Shown piece by piece: positions 16,554-25,251 of a DNA stretch of 34,292 nt. The stretch spans positions 1 to 34,292 of the forward strand of contig WAKM01000047.1 in the NCBI GenBank assembly GCA_015523335.1, read 5' to 3'. The translations under genes and the position numbers were made by a program. Each line of letters starts with the position of its first letter. Position 1 is the first letter of the stretch. This stretch comes from Archaeoglobaceae archaeon (lineage in GTDB: Archaea; Halobacteriota; Archaeoglobi; Archaeoglobales; Archaeoglobaceae). The notes under the pieces were generated by a model that made no database searches, was not told the origin of the DNA, and worked only from the letters and a program-made list of their open reading frames with translations.

Positions 16554-17978
16554 TTAAGAGTTTTCGAGCATGGCCTTGATTATTTGGGCTGTTTCAGCCG
16601 GATTAGCTCTTCCCCTCGTAGCCTTCATGACGTAACCCACAAGGAAGTCCAAAGCCTTCTTCTTACCGCTCTTGTAATCCGCAACCGCTTTAGGATTCTT
16701 CTCAATAGCCTCCCTGCACAACCTCTCGATCTCATCCTTAGGAATCGCAAACAACCCCTTTTTCTTGATTATATCGTCTATATCTCCGCCGTGATCGAGC
16801 TTAGTCCTTATGACCTCAACTACACCCTTCTCCGTAATTTTCTCATCCTTGAAATACTTAAGCAACTTCGCGAATTCGTTCGGCTTGAGCCTCTCGTAGG
16901 CGAATCTGAAGTCCTTGCTTCTGTAGTTAAGCTCGCCCCTCAGCACGTCAACGACCCAGCTTGCCGCAAGCTTGGGATCGACCATGCTCGCAACTTCCTC
17001 GAAGTAGTCAGCCATCAACTTATCCAAAACCAACACTTTGGCGAAGTTGTCGCCTATACCGTATTGAGCCTTCAGTCTTTCCCTCTTCTCTTCCGGCATT
17101 TCTGGAAGGGTTCCCTTAACCTCTTCAACGAGTTCAGCCGTGTATATCGGCACCAGATCGGGTTCGGGGAAGTATCTGTAATCCTGCTCCTCCTCCTTTG
17201 ATCTCAGAGAAACCGTTATGCTATTGACCTCATCGAAGTGCCTCGTTTCTCTCTCGATCTTCCTTCCCATTCTGAGTAGATTCTTCTGCCTTGCGATCTC
17301 GTAGTTCAGAGCCCTCTCAACTCCCTTGAACGATGATATGTTCTTTATCTCAACTCTTCCTCCTCCCTTTATAGATACGTTTGCGTCCACTCTCATCGCT
17401 CCCTCCAAGCTTCCGTCGAAGACGTCGAGATACTCCAAGATTATCCTCAACTTGTTCAGGAAGAGCCTCGCCTCCTTAGGAGAGTGCATAACGGGTTCGG
17501 TAACTATCTCGAGGAGAGGAACTCCGGAACGGTTGTAGTCTATAAGGCAGTATTTTGCCGTTGTTATAGATCCCTTGTAAGTCAGCTTTCCCGGATCCTC
17601 CTCCATGTGTATTCTCTTTAACGTTATCTTCTTCTCACCTTCTTCCGTTTCTATTGTGACGTATCCTCCCAAAGCCAAAGGGCGATCGTATTGGCTTATC
17701 TGGAATCCCTTCGGAAGATCGGGGTAGAAGTAGTTCTTTCTGTCGAAAACCGTAAAGGGCTGAATTTCGGCATGCAAAGCCAAAGCGACCTTTATCGCAG
17801 CCTTGACTGCTTCCTTGTTAATTACCGGCATCGCACCGGGCAAACCCAAGCAGACGGGACAAACATGAGTATTCGGCTCGTCTTCGTGGTAATCCAAAGG
17901 GCAGGAACAGAACATCTTCGTCTTGAGCTTGTTCAATTGAACGTGAACCTCCAAACCGATAATGACATCGGGCTCCAT
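16554..17978 (-). CDS. gatB: Asp-tRNA(Asn)/Glu-tRNA(Gln) amidotransferase subunit B
   Basis: A 474-residue subunit that binds misacylated tRNA and phosphorylates the side chain so it can be amidated, using ammonia from GatA. The start [16 protein letters not shown] is diagnostic. A zinc site is seen as CSCPLD...CPVCLGLPG (about 23-45); the kinase region includes [18 protein letters not shown] and the 'RVDANVSIK' segment. The helical and YqeY-like tail (about 320-474) binds tRNA. It lacks the AspRS-like insert of GatE. A TATA-like TTTTATC near 18001-18008 gives a leaderless start. GatA and GatC are not in the window. Confidence 0.95.
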   Translation of the reverse strand: MEPDVIIGLEVHVQLNKLKTKMFCSCPLDYHEDEPNTHVCPVCLGLPGAMPVINKEAVKAAIKVALALHAEIQPFTVFDRKNYFYPDLPKGFQISQYDRPLALGGYVTIETEEGEKKITLKRIHMEEDPGKLTYKGSITTAKYCLIDYNRSGVPLLEIVTEPVMHSPKEARLFLNKLRIILEYLDVFDGSLEGAMRVDANVSIKGGGRVEIKNISSFKGVERALNYEIARQKNLLRMGRKIERETRHFDEVNSITVSLRSKEEEQDYRYFPEPDLVPIYTAELVEEVKGTLPEMPEEKRERLKAQYGIGDNFAKVLVLDKLMADYFEEVASMVDPKLAASWVVDVLRGELNYRSKDFRFAYERLKPNEFAKLLKYFKDEKITEKGVVEVIRTKLDHGGDIDDIIKKKGLFAIPKDEIERLCREAIEKNPKAVADYKSGKKKALDFLVGYVMKATRGRANPAETAQIIKAMLENS

Positions 17979-18015
17979 TGTTGTAGCCTCACCAATCCGC
18001 GATAAAACGTTTGCG

Positions 18016-18465
18016 TTAGCGGGTTACGTTCCAAACGAACATGGCTTCATCGTATGCCAAAATTCTACCCTCCCTATTTGCAACCTGAACTACGACTAAA
18101 ATCCCGTCACCGTTCTTCGGAACGTGTTTGGGATCTTTAAATCCGATGTAAGCTGTTATGTTGTCCCCTTCTGTCTCTATCGGAAGGCAAGTCGACGGCG
18201 TCACGAACCGTAACTTTCCGCCTCTCCAATCGTAAGCGAACAGGATTATGCTCGGAAAAGGAGTGTTATACCAAGGATACAGAGTCGGAGCTTCTTTTTT
18301 GGTTATAAAGGCAGGTTCTACCTTTTTTATTTTTAAGATGTGCTGACCCTTGATGTCGTAGTGCATGAAGACGACCTTTATAGCTGGAAGCTTTCTCTCT
18401 TGAGAGCATCCCGAAGCTAAAATTACCGAGAGAATGATAAATGCGAACAAAAGCTCTTTCTTCAT
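18016..18465 (-). CDS. Predicted lipoprotein of unknown function
   Basis: A 149-residue exported protein: a basic start (MKKELL), a hydrophobic core, and a lipobox-like LASGC with Cys20 as the likely lipid-modified residue. The mature part is beta-rich ([20 protein letters not shown], then [11 protein letters not shown]) with no family I recognise. Its ATG overlaps the stop of the cytochrome gene upstream (ATGA), so the two are co-translated; it may be an extracytoplasmic partner of the cytochrome. GatB has its own promoter just downstream. Confidence 0.7.
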   Translation of the reverse strand: MKKELLFAFIILSVILASGCSQERKLPAIKVVFMHYDIKGQHILKIKKVEPAFITKKEAPTLYPWYNTPFPSIILFAYDWRGGKLRFVTPSTCLPIETEGDNITAYIGFKDPKHVPKNGDGILVVVQVANREGRILAYDEAMFVWNVTR

Positions 18466-19046
18466 ATTAGACCACCTAAGAATCCAAGAATACTCCTTAT
18501 TATGTCAAACAGAGAAAACGTCTTCGTCTTTTTAACTTCTTCAACTTTTGTGACGTTGAGTCCTATCTCCTTGCTTGCCGGTTTTATGAACTTGTATATG
18601 ACCTTTCCGTGGCAAAACTCGCATATGTCCATTAGTATGTCACCGTGAATCTCGTGAATCCCTCCTTTATGACAGTAATGGCAGTCCTTGGTGCCGGGAT
18701 TCGAAACGAGTCCCGCTCCGTGACATACGGAACAATTGAGATTTCTGTGAGGTATGTGTATTTCCCTTATCCCTATGTTGCTCTCGTTGTAGTCTGGCCC
18801 TATATGACACTTTATGCATATGTTGTTTCCGTGAAGCTTGTCGAGCTTGTTCATGTCTATTTTTTTCCCCCTCCAGATGTCGAGACTGTGGCATCTACAT
18901 CCAGAAAACATTTTTATTTTCTCGTTCTTCGGTATCAGTAAATCATGACAAGGAAAACAGATTTCTCCGTAGCCCGGAGGATGAACCCAAGCCGAAACCG
19001 GAACCGCCAGCATGAGGAGGATTAACAAAGTCAGTATCAGTCTCAT
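18462..19046 (-). CDS. Multiheme c-type cytochrome, membrane-attached
   Basis: A 194-residue exported electron carrier. A signal peptide covers residues 1-19 (MRLILTLLILLMLAVPVSAW). Five CxxCH haem sites lie at Cys30, 77, 105, 122 and 142, and a sixth, shortened CRCH, at 50-53. Many other His residues could be distal ligands. The C-terminal [17 protein letters not shown] is a hydrophobic or amphipathic helix that may hold it to the membrane. An in-frame ATG at 19085 exists, but a TATA box (TTTATATTC, about 19064-19073) places a leaderless start at 19046. It overlaps the lipoprotein gene. It could pass electrons between menaquinone and external metal or sulfur compounds; this is inference. Confidence 0.85.
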   Translation of the reverse strand: MRLILTLLILLMLAVPVSAWVHPPGYGEICFPCHDLLIPKNEKIKMFSGCRCHSLDIWRGKKIDMNKLDKLHGNNICIKCHIGPDYNESNIGIREIHIPHRNLNCSVCHGAGLVSNPGTKDCHYCHKGGIHEIHGDILMDICEFCHGKVIYKFIKPASKEIGLNVTKVEEVKKTKTFSLFDIIRSILGFLGGLI

Positions 19047-19123
19047 CACAGACAATTCGTTCTTCGAATATAAATCGATTTCCATCCGTTACGCTTATCT
19101 ATTCGCCTACCGATCTTTCGATT

Positions 19124-19540
19124 ATGAGAAGCTATGAAGAGTTGCTTGAAAGAGCTCTGGCTGAATTGCCGAAAAAGAAGATAGTCAGAAGTGAAAGATT
19201 CGAGATTCCCCGCGTTAGGGTTCAGAGGGAAGGTAGCAGAACGATCATCAAGAACTTCTCTCAGGTTGCAAAAATCCTAAACCGAAGCGAGGAGCATCTG
19301 TCGAAATACTTGGTAAAATCGCTGGGAACCGCCGGATTCTTGGAGGCTGGAAGGTTAGTCTTGCAGGGTAAGTTTACCGAAGACGATGTTCAGAAGGAGA
19401 TCGACGACTACGTGAGGAGGTTTGTGATCTGCAGAGAGTGCGGAGCGCCGGATACGGAATTTGTTAGAGAGGAGAGAGTTTTGATGATAAGGTGCTTAGC
19501 CTGCGGAGCGAAGTATCCCGCGAGGGGTCTGAATGTTTAG
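19124..19540 (+). CDS. eif2b: Translation initiation factor aIF2 subunit beta
   Basis: A 138-residue subunit of the archaeal initiation factor that brings Met-tRNAi to the ribosome. The N-terminal helix (SYEELLERALAELP, residues 3-16) binds aIF2-gamma; the alpha-beta core holds IIKNFSQVAKILNRSEEHLS; the C-terminal zinc ribbon has C-x2-C (CRECG) and C-x2-C (CLACG). Length is normal. It is divergent from the cytochrome gene across a 77-base promoter region. The DUF424 gene overlaps its 3' end by 8 bases. Confidence 0.95.
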   Translation: MRSYEELLERALAELPKKKIVRSERFEIPRVRVQREGSRTIIKNFSQVAKILNRSEEHLSKYLVKSLGTAGFLEAGRLVLQGKFTEDDVQKEIDDYVRRFVICRECGAPDTEFVREERVLMIRCLACGAKYPARGLNV

Positions 19541-19826
19541 ACTTAAGATTTACAGAGTTAGAGGGGAGGTGCTCGTAGCGGTTTGCGATTCGGATATAGT
19601 GGGAAAGACCTTCAGAGAGGGAGATTTGAAGATCGAAGTTAAGGAGAGCTTCTACGGCGAGAGGGAGGTTGGAGAGGAAGAAGTAAAGAGAGCTTTGAGG
19701 ATGGCAACCATCGCGAATATAACCGGAAGAAAAGCCGTGGAGCTTGCCATAAAGATAGGGATAGTCGATAAGGAGAACGTGCTTAAGATCGGTGAGTGCT
19801 GGCACGCTCAGATGGTAGTTCTATGA
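19533..19826 (+). CDS. DUF424 family protein
   Basis: A 97-residue archaeal protein of unknown function, recognised by its start (FRLKIYRVRGEVLVAVCDSD), the segment GKTFREGDLKIEV, and the end IGECWHAQMVVL. The family commonly sits with aIF2-beta or NMD3 genes, which suggests a role in translation or ribosome metabolism. It overlaps aIF2-beta by 8 bases and the downstream methyltransferase by 4, so all three are one operon. Confidence 0.8.
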   Translation: MFRLKIYRVRGEVLVAVCDSDIVGKTFREGDLKIEVKESFYGEREVGEEEVKRALRMATIANITGRKAVELAIKIGIVDKENVLKIGECWHAQMVVL

Positions 19827-21169
19827 TATACACTCAGGAGGTAGCGGCGGAAGTTTTGAAGATAGTCGACGAAACCCTTCTATCGGAAAAGGAAGCCCTA
19901 AAGAAGAGGCTTTCGGGAATGAACTTGGATTACAAGATAAGAGCCAGCATTCACGCCTACGTATTTGAAACCGAAAAGAGGAAGAACGTGATAGATCATA
20001 TCATATCGAGGTGTTTGAAGGGTAAGAGGATCGAAGAGCTCGACCCCCTCTTCAGAAATCTGTTGAGGGTTGGAGTTTACGAGATGCATTTCAAGGGCGT
20101 TCATCCCGCACTTGCTACTGATTCGATCGTTAGGATTGTCAAGCGCAGATTCGGGGAAAAGCTTGCGTCGCTTGCGAATGCCGTTCTAAGGAAAGCCGAG
20201 CTTGTCGATTTGGAAAAGGAAATTGACAAAATAAAAAGGAAGGACAAGATAAGGTATCTCGCACTTAAATACTACCATCCGGAGTGGTTCGTCGAATACG
20301 CAATCGAACTGCTTGGGGAAGAGGAAGCGGTGAAGCTGATGATTGCTAACAACGAAAAGCAGGCTGTCTACATTCGAGTTAACGAAATAAAAGCCTCGAT
20401 TGAATCAGTTAGGAGATATCTTGAGCAGAACAAAGTCGAAGTCGAAGAAACGCCTTTGCCGGATGTTTTCAAGGTTGTTTCATACGAAAGGGCTCCCGCA
20501 TCTCTCGACTGGCATGCCGAAGGAAAGTTCGTGATTCAGGATTTAGCCTCAGCCTTCGTCGCTCACATTTTGAACCCTCATCCGGATGAAGTGATCCTCG
20601 ATCTCGCCTCCGCTCCGGGCTTGAAAGCAAGCCACATAGCGATGCTCATGGAGAACAGAGGAAAGATAATAGCCGTGGATAATTCCAAGGACAGACTCAG
20701 GAGGATGAAGTCCAAGATGAAGATTTTGGGCGTTGGAAATATAGAATACAAACTTGCTGACGGAACGAAGTTTTACGTCGGTGATGTGGACAAGGTTCTC
20801 GTCGATCCTCCCTGCTCTTCCACCGGAAGCTTCAGAAATTACCCTTGCGTAAAGTGGAGGTTCGACGAAAGGAAGTATAGGGAAACCATTAGAGTTCAGA
20901 GAAGTATGATAAAGAACGCATTTAGGAACCTTAACGAGGGCGGGATCTTAGTTTACTCCACTTGCTCGATAACTTTCGACGAGAACGAGGAGAACGTTCT
21001 GTTCGCATCCCAATTCTTTAAGGTTGAAGATGTCGAGCCGGTAATTGGTGTTAGAGGAATCAGAAGGTTCGGAAGTAAGGAGTTTCCGTTTTGGGATAAG
21101 GTCGTTCGCACCTTTCCGCATCTCCATGACTGCGTAGGATTCTTCATATCGAAACTGAAGAAGGTTTAG
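19823..21169 (+). CDS. NOL1/NOP2/Sun RNA m5C methyltransferase with NusB-like domain
   Basis: A 448-residue SAM enzyme methylating cytosine C5 in rRNA or tRNA. Residues 1-130 are a helical NusB/RsmB-type RNA-binding domain (LDPLFRNLLRVGVYEMHF); the catalytic part has motif I DLASAPGLKASHIA, then VDPPCSSTGSF with Cys331 and YSTCSITFDENEEN with Cys381, the two cysteines of this family. The start ATG at 19823 overlaps the DUF424 stop (ATGA) and is preferred over an ATG at 19796. The RsmB-like layout favours rRNA, but archaeal homologues also modify tRNA. Confidence 0.88.
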   Translation: MIYTQEVAAEVLKIVDETLLSEKEALKKRLSGMNLDYKIRASIHAYVFETEKRKNVIDHIISRCLKGKRIEELDPLFRNLLRVGVYEMHFKGVHPALATDSIVRIVKRRFGEKLASLANAVLRKAELVDLEKEIDKIKRKDKIRYLALKYYHPEWFVEYAIELLGEEEAVKLMIANNEKQAVYIRVNEIKASIESVRRYLEQNKVEVEETPLPDVFKVVSYERAPASLDWHAEGKFVIQDLASAFVAHILNPHPDEVILDLASAPGLKASHIAMLMENRGKIIAVDNSKDRLRRMKSKMKILGVGNIEYKLADGTKFYVGDVDKVLVDPPCSSTGSFRNYPCVKWRFDERKYRETIRVQRSMIKNAFRNLNEGGILVYSTCSITFDENEENVLFASQFFKVEDVEPVIGVRGIRRFGSKEFPFWDKVVRTFPHLHDCVGFFISKLKKV

Positions 21170-21309
21170 TCAATCAAATACGATCTCATCAAAATTCTGA
21201 AATATGAATCGTGATTTTAGTTGAATTTAATATTTTCATATAGATTGCTATATTGAGGTAACCCAAACGTCGATGCTTTGCTAAGATATAACAAGCTACA
21301 TTAACGAAA

Positions 21310-21326
21310 GCTTATTATATTTATTA
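21310..21326 (+). promoter_or_regulatory. TATA box of the ilvE-hom operon
   Basis: An AT-rich stretch containing ATTATATTTATTA lies about 25 bases ahead of the ilvE ATG at 21343, consistent with leaderless transcription. The rest of the 173-base spacer (21170-21342) is AT-rich with no other element I can support. Confidence 0.6.
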
Positions 21327-21342
21327 ATAACTTCAAATTTCA

Positions 21343-22242
21343 ATGCTTGAGGAGGATTTGCTCGTCTATATCGACGGTGAATTCGTTCCAGCGACTCAGG
21401 CTAAGATAAGCGTTTTTGATCACGGATTCCTATACGGGGATGGTGTTTTTGAGGGAATAAGAGCCTACAACGGCAAGGTCTTTAAGCTTAAGGAACATAT
21501 AGACAGACTATACGATTCCGCAAAGGCGATCGATCTGCAGATTCCGATCTCGAAGGAGGAGTTCATGGAAGTTATCCTCGAAACGCTGAGGAGGAACAAG
21601 CTGAGGGATGCATACATAAGACCGATCGTGACGAGGGGTATCGGAGATCTCGGCTTGGATCCGAGGAAATGCGGTAAGCCTTCGATTATAGTCATAGCTC
21701 AGCCTTGGGGAAGGCTTTACGGTGATCTATACGAGAAAGGACTTAAAGCTGTGACAGTGGCGATTAGAAGGAACGCCATCGACTCCCTCCCGCCGAACAT
21801 AAAGTCTCTGAACTATCTGAACAACATCCTTGCGAAGATCGAAGCAAATGCGAAGGGCGGAGATGAGGCGATATTCTTAGACCACAACGGCTACGTTAGC
21901 GAGGGAAGCGGGGACAACATATTCATAGTTAAGAACGGCGAAGTTATTACACCTCCGACGATAAACAACCTGAAGGGGATAACGAGGGAGGTCGTAATAG
22001 AGCTTATAAAGAAGCTTGGAATTCCATTTAAAGAGGCGAACATAAGTCTATACGACCTATACACCGCAGATGAGATCTTCGTAACCGGAACCGCCGCGGA
22101 GATATGTCCGATAACTTGGATAGACGGAAGGATAGTTGGGGATGGGAAGCCGGGCAAGATAACGAAGACGCTGATGGAGGAATTCAGAAAGCTGACCGAG
22201 AAAGAGGGAGTTCCAATATATGCTGATAACGATAGTGGTTGA
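21343..22242 (+). CDS. ilvE: Branched-chain amino acid aminotransferase
   Basis: A 299-residue class IV PLP enzyme catalysing the last step of Leu, Ile and Val synthesis. It begins [20 protein letters not shown], followed by [18 protein letters not shown]. The PLP lysine is in [23 protein letters not shown] and [17 protein letters not shown] are family signatures of the cofactor phosphate site. Length is normal. It overlaps the ACT gene by 23 bases, so they share an mRNA. Its grouping with homoserine dehydrogenase suggests the Thr-to-Ile branch. Confidence 0.93.
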   Translation: MLEEDLLVYIDGEFVPATQAKISVFDHGFLYGDGVFEGIRAYNGKVFKLKEHIDRLYDSAKAIDLQIPISKEEFMEVILETLRRNKLRDAYIRPIVTRGIGDLGLDPRKCGKPSIIVIAQPWGRLYGDLYEKGLKAVTVAIRRNAIDSLPPNIKSLNYLNNILAKIEANAKGGDEAIFLDHNGYVSEGSGDNIFIVKNGEVITPPTINNLKGITREVVIELIKKLGIPFKEANISLYDLYTADEIFVTGTAAEICPITWIDGRIVGDGKPGKITKTLMEEFRKLTEKEGVPIYADNDSG

Positions 22243-22720
22243 GCTTAAGGATCAACCGGGACAGCTTTTAAAAGCCTTAGAACCAATTTCGAAGCTTGGA
22301 GGCAACATAGTCAGTGTGTACCATCAGAGAGACAAGATAACACCTCTGAAAAGGATTCCCGTGGAGATCACGATTCAGATAGATGAGAGGAAGGTTGAGG
22401 ATCTGATTGAAGCGATAAGGAAAAATGGTGTGATCGTCAGGAGCTACAACGAGGTAAGACTTACCGCAACGACATCTCTTTTACTCATAGGACACATTAT
22501 CCACACGGATTTGGGAGATACGATAAATAGAATCGATTCTACCGGCTTTGCGGAAGTTGTTGACATGCACATAAGCATGCCCCAGCTAAATCACCCTTCA
22601 ACCGCTATGATCACTATTTCCGCAACCAGTGAGGAAAAGCTTAAGAAGGCAATAGAGATCCTGAAGAACACTTGTAGAGAAAAGGATATAACTGTAATAG
22701 AGCCTTTGGAGTTGCAATGA
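22220..22720 (+). CDS. ACT-domain regulatory protein for homoserine dehydrogenase
   Basis: A 166-residue protein with an N-terminal ACT domain ([20 protein letters not shown]) and a second ACT-like half (from about residue 88, with [20 protein letters not shown]). Archaeal homologues lie beside homoserine dehydrogenase and are thought to sense threonine or another amino acid. Here the dehydrogenase has no ACT domain of its own, and the genes overlap by four bases. The regulatory role is inferred from fold and context. Confidence 0.8.
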   Translation: MLITIVVELKDQPGQLLKALEPISKLGGNIVSVYHQRDKITPLKRIPVEITIQIDERKVEDLIEAIRKNGVIVRSYNEVRLTATTSLLLIGHIIHTDLGDTINRIDSTGFAEVVDMHISMPQLNHPSTAMITISATSEEKLKKAIEILKNTCREKDITVIEPLELQ

Positions 22721-23709
22721 TAAAGATCGCAATCTTTGGATTTGGGGCTGTTGGGCAGGGAGTAGCTGAGGTTCTGCTGAATAAGAGGGATGCTCTAAGA
22801 AGGCTAATCGGGGATTTTAGGGTTGTGGCCATAACGGATTCTAAAGGAGGAATTGCCGACGAGAATGGAGTCGACTTATTGAAAGCCCTTGAGATAAAGA
22901 GAAAAAGGAAACGTCTGCCAGAAGGAATCACGACTTTGGATGTCATAAATTCTTTAGATTTTGACGTTTGCATCGAGGCTACGGTTACGAACATAGAGCA
23001 TGGGGAGCCAGGGTTAACGCATATCAAGGAATGCCTGAAAAGGGGAGTAGATGTAATAACATCTAACAAGGGTCCTTTGGTTGTAGCCTACAGAGAACTT
23101 GCAGATTTGGCTGATAGAAAAGATGCAAAGCTGATGTTCGAAGCAACCGTAGGCGGAGCTATGCCAATAATAAAGTTGGTAAAGAACGACTTGGCTGGAA
23201 ACGAGATCTATGCAATTAAAGGAATACTAAACGGAACCTGCAACTACATCCTTTCGAGGATGGAGAAAGAGAAGCTGTCATACGATCAGATATTGGCTGA
23301 AGCTAAAGAGCTTGGAATTGCCGAAGCGGATCCTACTTACGATGTCGAAGGAATCGATGCGGCAGCTAAGCTCGTTATAATTGCGAACTCTCTTATGGAC
23401 ATGGATGTAAAATTTGAGGATGTGGAAAGGATTGGGATTACAAATATAACGCCTGAAGCCTTCGAGGTTGCCATGGATAAGGGATACACGATCAGACTCA
23501 TAGCGGAAGTCGATAAGGTCGAAAGGATTCTTAGGGTGTCTCCCCGTCTGATTCCGATACAACATCCGCTTGCAATAAGCGGAACGCTAAATGCCGCTTT
23601 GATTAAAACGGATTTAGCTGGAGACATAGTTGTTGTTGGAAAAGGAGCGGGAAGTAAAGAAACTGCAAGTGCGATAATTTCGGATTTAATCGAGCTATAC
23701 AGGTGTTGA
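22717..23709 (+). CDS. hom: Homoserine dehydrogenase
   Basis: A 330-residue NAD(P)-dependent enzyme reducing aspartate semialdehyde to homoserine, at the branch to Thr, Met and Ile. The Rossmann motif FGFGAVGQGVAEVL is at residues 6-19; TSNKGPLV holds the conserved Lys; GGAMPIIKLVKNDL, KGILNGTCNYIL and EADPTYDVEGIDAAAKL are the catalytic-domain signatures. There is no C-terminal ACT domain; that function seems supplied by the gene upstream. Confidence 0.94.
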   Translation: MIKIAIFGFGAVGQGVAEVLLNKRDALRRLIGDFRVVAITDSKGGIADENGVDLLKALEIKRKRKRLPEGITTLDVINSLDFDVCIEATVTNIEHGEPGLTHIKECLKRGVDVITSNKGPLVVAYRELADLADRKDAKLMFEATVGGAMPIIKLVKNDLAGNEIYAIKGILNGTCNYILSRMEKEKLSYDQILAEAKELGIAEADPTYDVEGIDAAAKLVIIANSLMDMDVKFEDVERIGITNITPEAFEVAMDKGYTIRLIAEVDKVERILRVSPRLIPIQHPLAISGTLNAALIKTDLAGDIVVVGKGAGSKETASAIISDLIELYRC

Positions 23710-24419
23710 GCTTGATAAATGTTATCAAAGTTCTGATAACGCTTGCGGTCTTTATAAAAGCAAGCATCCACGATTTTAAGGAGAGAGAAGTTCCAGATGA
23801 GCTTTGGGTGTTCATGGTAATCTTAGGAGTTGTCTTGGATGTTATACAGTATTTTATCAATCCTTACAACATCTTAATCGCGATTCTCCAGTTTGTCATA
23901 ATATTTGCTCTTGCAAACTTCATGTTCTACGTTGCTGGCTTTGGAGGTGCGGATGCCAAAGCGCTGATAGCTCTTTCGGTCATGTTTCCTATCTATCCAA
24001 AGATAGGGATGTTTCCTCTCCTCAACACAGGAATCGGCATCTTTGCATTCTCAGTTCTATCTAATTCGGTAATAGTAGCTCCCATTTTGGCGTTGATACT
24101 GTTCATTCGAAATTTGAAAGAGAAAGATGGCAAGTTAATCTACAGATTCATCGGATTTAGAGTTGATGCGGATAAAATTCCGAAGTTCTACAACCTGCTT
24201 GAATACGTCGATGAAAACTGGAACGTCGTTAGAGTTGTTAGAGGAGTTGAGCCGGATGAGTCGATGCTGAAAAGGTTGAAAGAAGCCAAAGAAAGAGGGA
24301 TCGTCGATAGGGTTTGGGTTACTCCGGCTCTGCCTTTTTTGATCTTCATGACTGCTGGATTCGTCGTTGCCGTACTGTTAGGTGATCTTTTAGTTTGGTT
24401 TATCTTTAGATATCTATAA
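23703..24419 (+). CDS. Prepilin/preflagellin-type aspartic peptidase (A24 family)
   Basis: A 238-residue membrane protease expected to trim class III signal peptides of pilins or archaellins. The two catalytic Asp residues are D24 (in HDFKEREVPDELW) and D84 (in GFGGADAK), each next to a membrane helix. About six helices are visible, with a cytoplasmic region at about 135-215. The start is uncertain: GTG 23703 or TTG 23706, the latter overlapping the hom stop. No pilin or archaellin gene is in the window, and coupling to hom is probably only positional. Confidence 0.8.
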   Translation: MLSLINVIKVLITLAVFIKASIHDFKEREVPDELWVFMVILGVVLDVIQYFINPYNILIAILQFVIIFALANFMFYVAGFGGADAKALIALSVMFPIYPKIGMFPLLNTGIGIFAFSVLSNSVIVAPILALILFIRNLKEKDGKLIYRFIGFRVDADKIPKFYNLLEYVDENWNVVRVVRGVEPDESMLKRLKEAKERGIVDRVWVTPALPFLIFMTAGFVVAVLLGDLLVWFIFRYL

Positions 24420-24485
24420 TTGAATTTTTTATAATAGATGAAAGCAAATAGATGATAGTGAAAATTCCAGTCTGGAAAACCAAAA

Positions 24486-24497
24486 ATTAAAAATACC
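24486..24497 (+). promoter_or_regulatory. TATA box of tRNA-Phe
   Basis: ATTAAAAATACC lies about 26-30 bases before the tRNA 5' end, the usual position for an archaeal tRNA promoter. Confidence 0.6.
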
Positions 24498-24519
24498 CCT
24501 CAGTTCAATAATAGTGTGA

Positions 24520-24593
24520 GCCCGGGTAGCTCAGCCAGGGAGAGCGCGCGGCTGAAGACCGCGTAGTCCCCGGTTCAAATCCGGGTCCGGGCA
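24520..24593 (+). tRNA. tRNA-Phe (anticodon GAA)
   Basis: A 74-base cloverleaf. The acceptor GCCCGGG pairs with TCCGGGC (one G-U), with discriminator A. The D arm is GCTC/GAGC, the anticodon arm CGCGG/CCGCG with loop CTGAAGA (anticodon GAA), the variable loop TAGTC, and the T arm CCCGG/CCGGG with loop TTCAAAT. No intron is present and the 3' CCA is not encoded. Confidence 0.97.
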
Positions 24594-24596
24594 TAT

Positions 24597-24831
24597 AATC
24601 TCTCTTCTCAGACCGCTTTCTATCAGAATTATCTCCTCTCTGAGCTTTATATCAAAGTAGGAATTCCTCAGCTTTCTGATTTTATCTAAAGAGTGAACTG
24701 TATCCTTCCGATATCACGTGAGAACACTCAAGATATGGAAAAATAATTATTCTATCAAATCAATCCTGAGATGTTCAGAGTAGCTAAGATATTTCTGCAA
24801 ACTAAATTTACCCTTTTCGACACCATACTCC
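24597..24831 (-). pseudogene. Possible decayed gene remnant between tRNA-Phe and the Usp gene
   Basis: On the minus strand one frame reads protein-like sequence on both sides of two in-frame stops (TAA at 24747-24749, TGA at 24714-24716): first EEYGVEKGKFSLQKYLSYSE and a few more residues, then after the stops KDTVHSLDKIRKLRNSYFDI and KLREEIILIESGLRREII. The second part runs open up to and into the tRNA gene, with no ATG. It is charged and helical, like a real protein, but I recognise no family. It may also be chance, as the stretch is short. Confidence 0.3.
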
Positions 24832-25251
24832 TCACTTAACGACCAAAACTGAGCAGTTTGAGTAATCCACTACTTTATCACCAGTTCCGCCCAAAAACCT
24901 CCTTTTGAAGGGATGCTTGGTTTCAACACCGAGAACGATCAAGTCGGCTTTAATTTCCTCCGCTTTCTTGACTATCTCTTCACTTGGCTTACCAAACTCA
25001 AGATGCGTCTGGATTGTAACACCGCTTTCTGCGGCAATTTTAGAGGCTTCGTTCAAAAACTTTTGATGATATTCTGCGGCTTTCTTTTTCTCTTCCTCGT
25101 ATTCGTCACGTATTTTGGCAAATTCTGGAATTCTTGCAACTGTAATCACATGTAACTCGGAATTGCACAATTTTGCCATCTCTATAGCAACCTTCAAAGC
25201 CTTGTAAGACCCTTCGGAACCATTAAAAGCGGCAAGTATCTTCTTAAACAT
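24832..25251 (-). CDS. Universal stress protein (UspA family)
   Basis: A 139-residue soluble protein: start FKKILAAFNGSEGSYKAL, middle NSELHVITVARIPEF, and the end DLIVLGVET...GGTGDKVVDYSNCSVLVVK. The usual ATP-binding loop is altered (GVETKHPFKRRFLGGTGD), so nucleotide binding is uncertain. ATG 25251 is chosen over the in-frame TTG/GTG-type codons upstream because GGAGGTG (25264-25258) lies six bases before it. It overlaps the end of the NuoL-like gene by 8 bases, so it is the last gene of the riboswitch-led operon and may sense or respond to the same stress. Confidence 0.9.
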   Translation of the reverse strand: MFKKILAAFNGSEGSYKALKVAIEMAKLCNSELHVITVARIPEFAKIRDEYEEEKKKAAEYHQKFLNEASKIAAESGVTIQTHLEFGKPSEEIVKKAEEIKADLIVLGVETKHPFKRRFLGGTGDKVVDYSNCSVLVVK

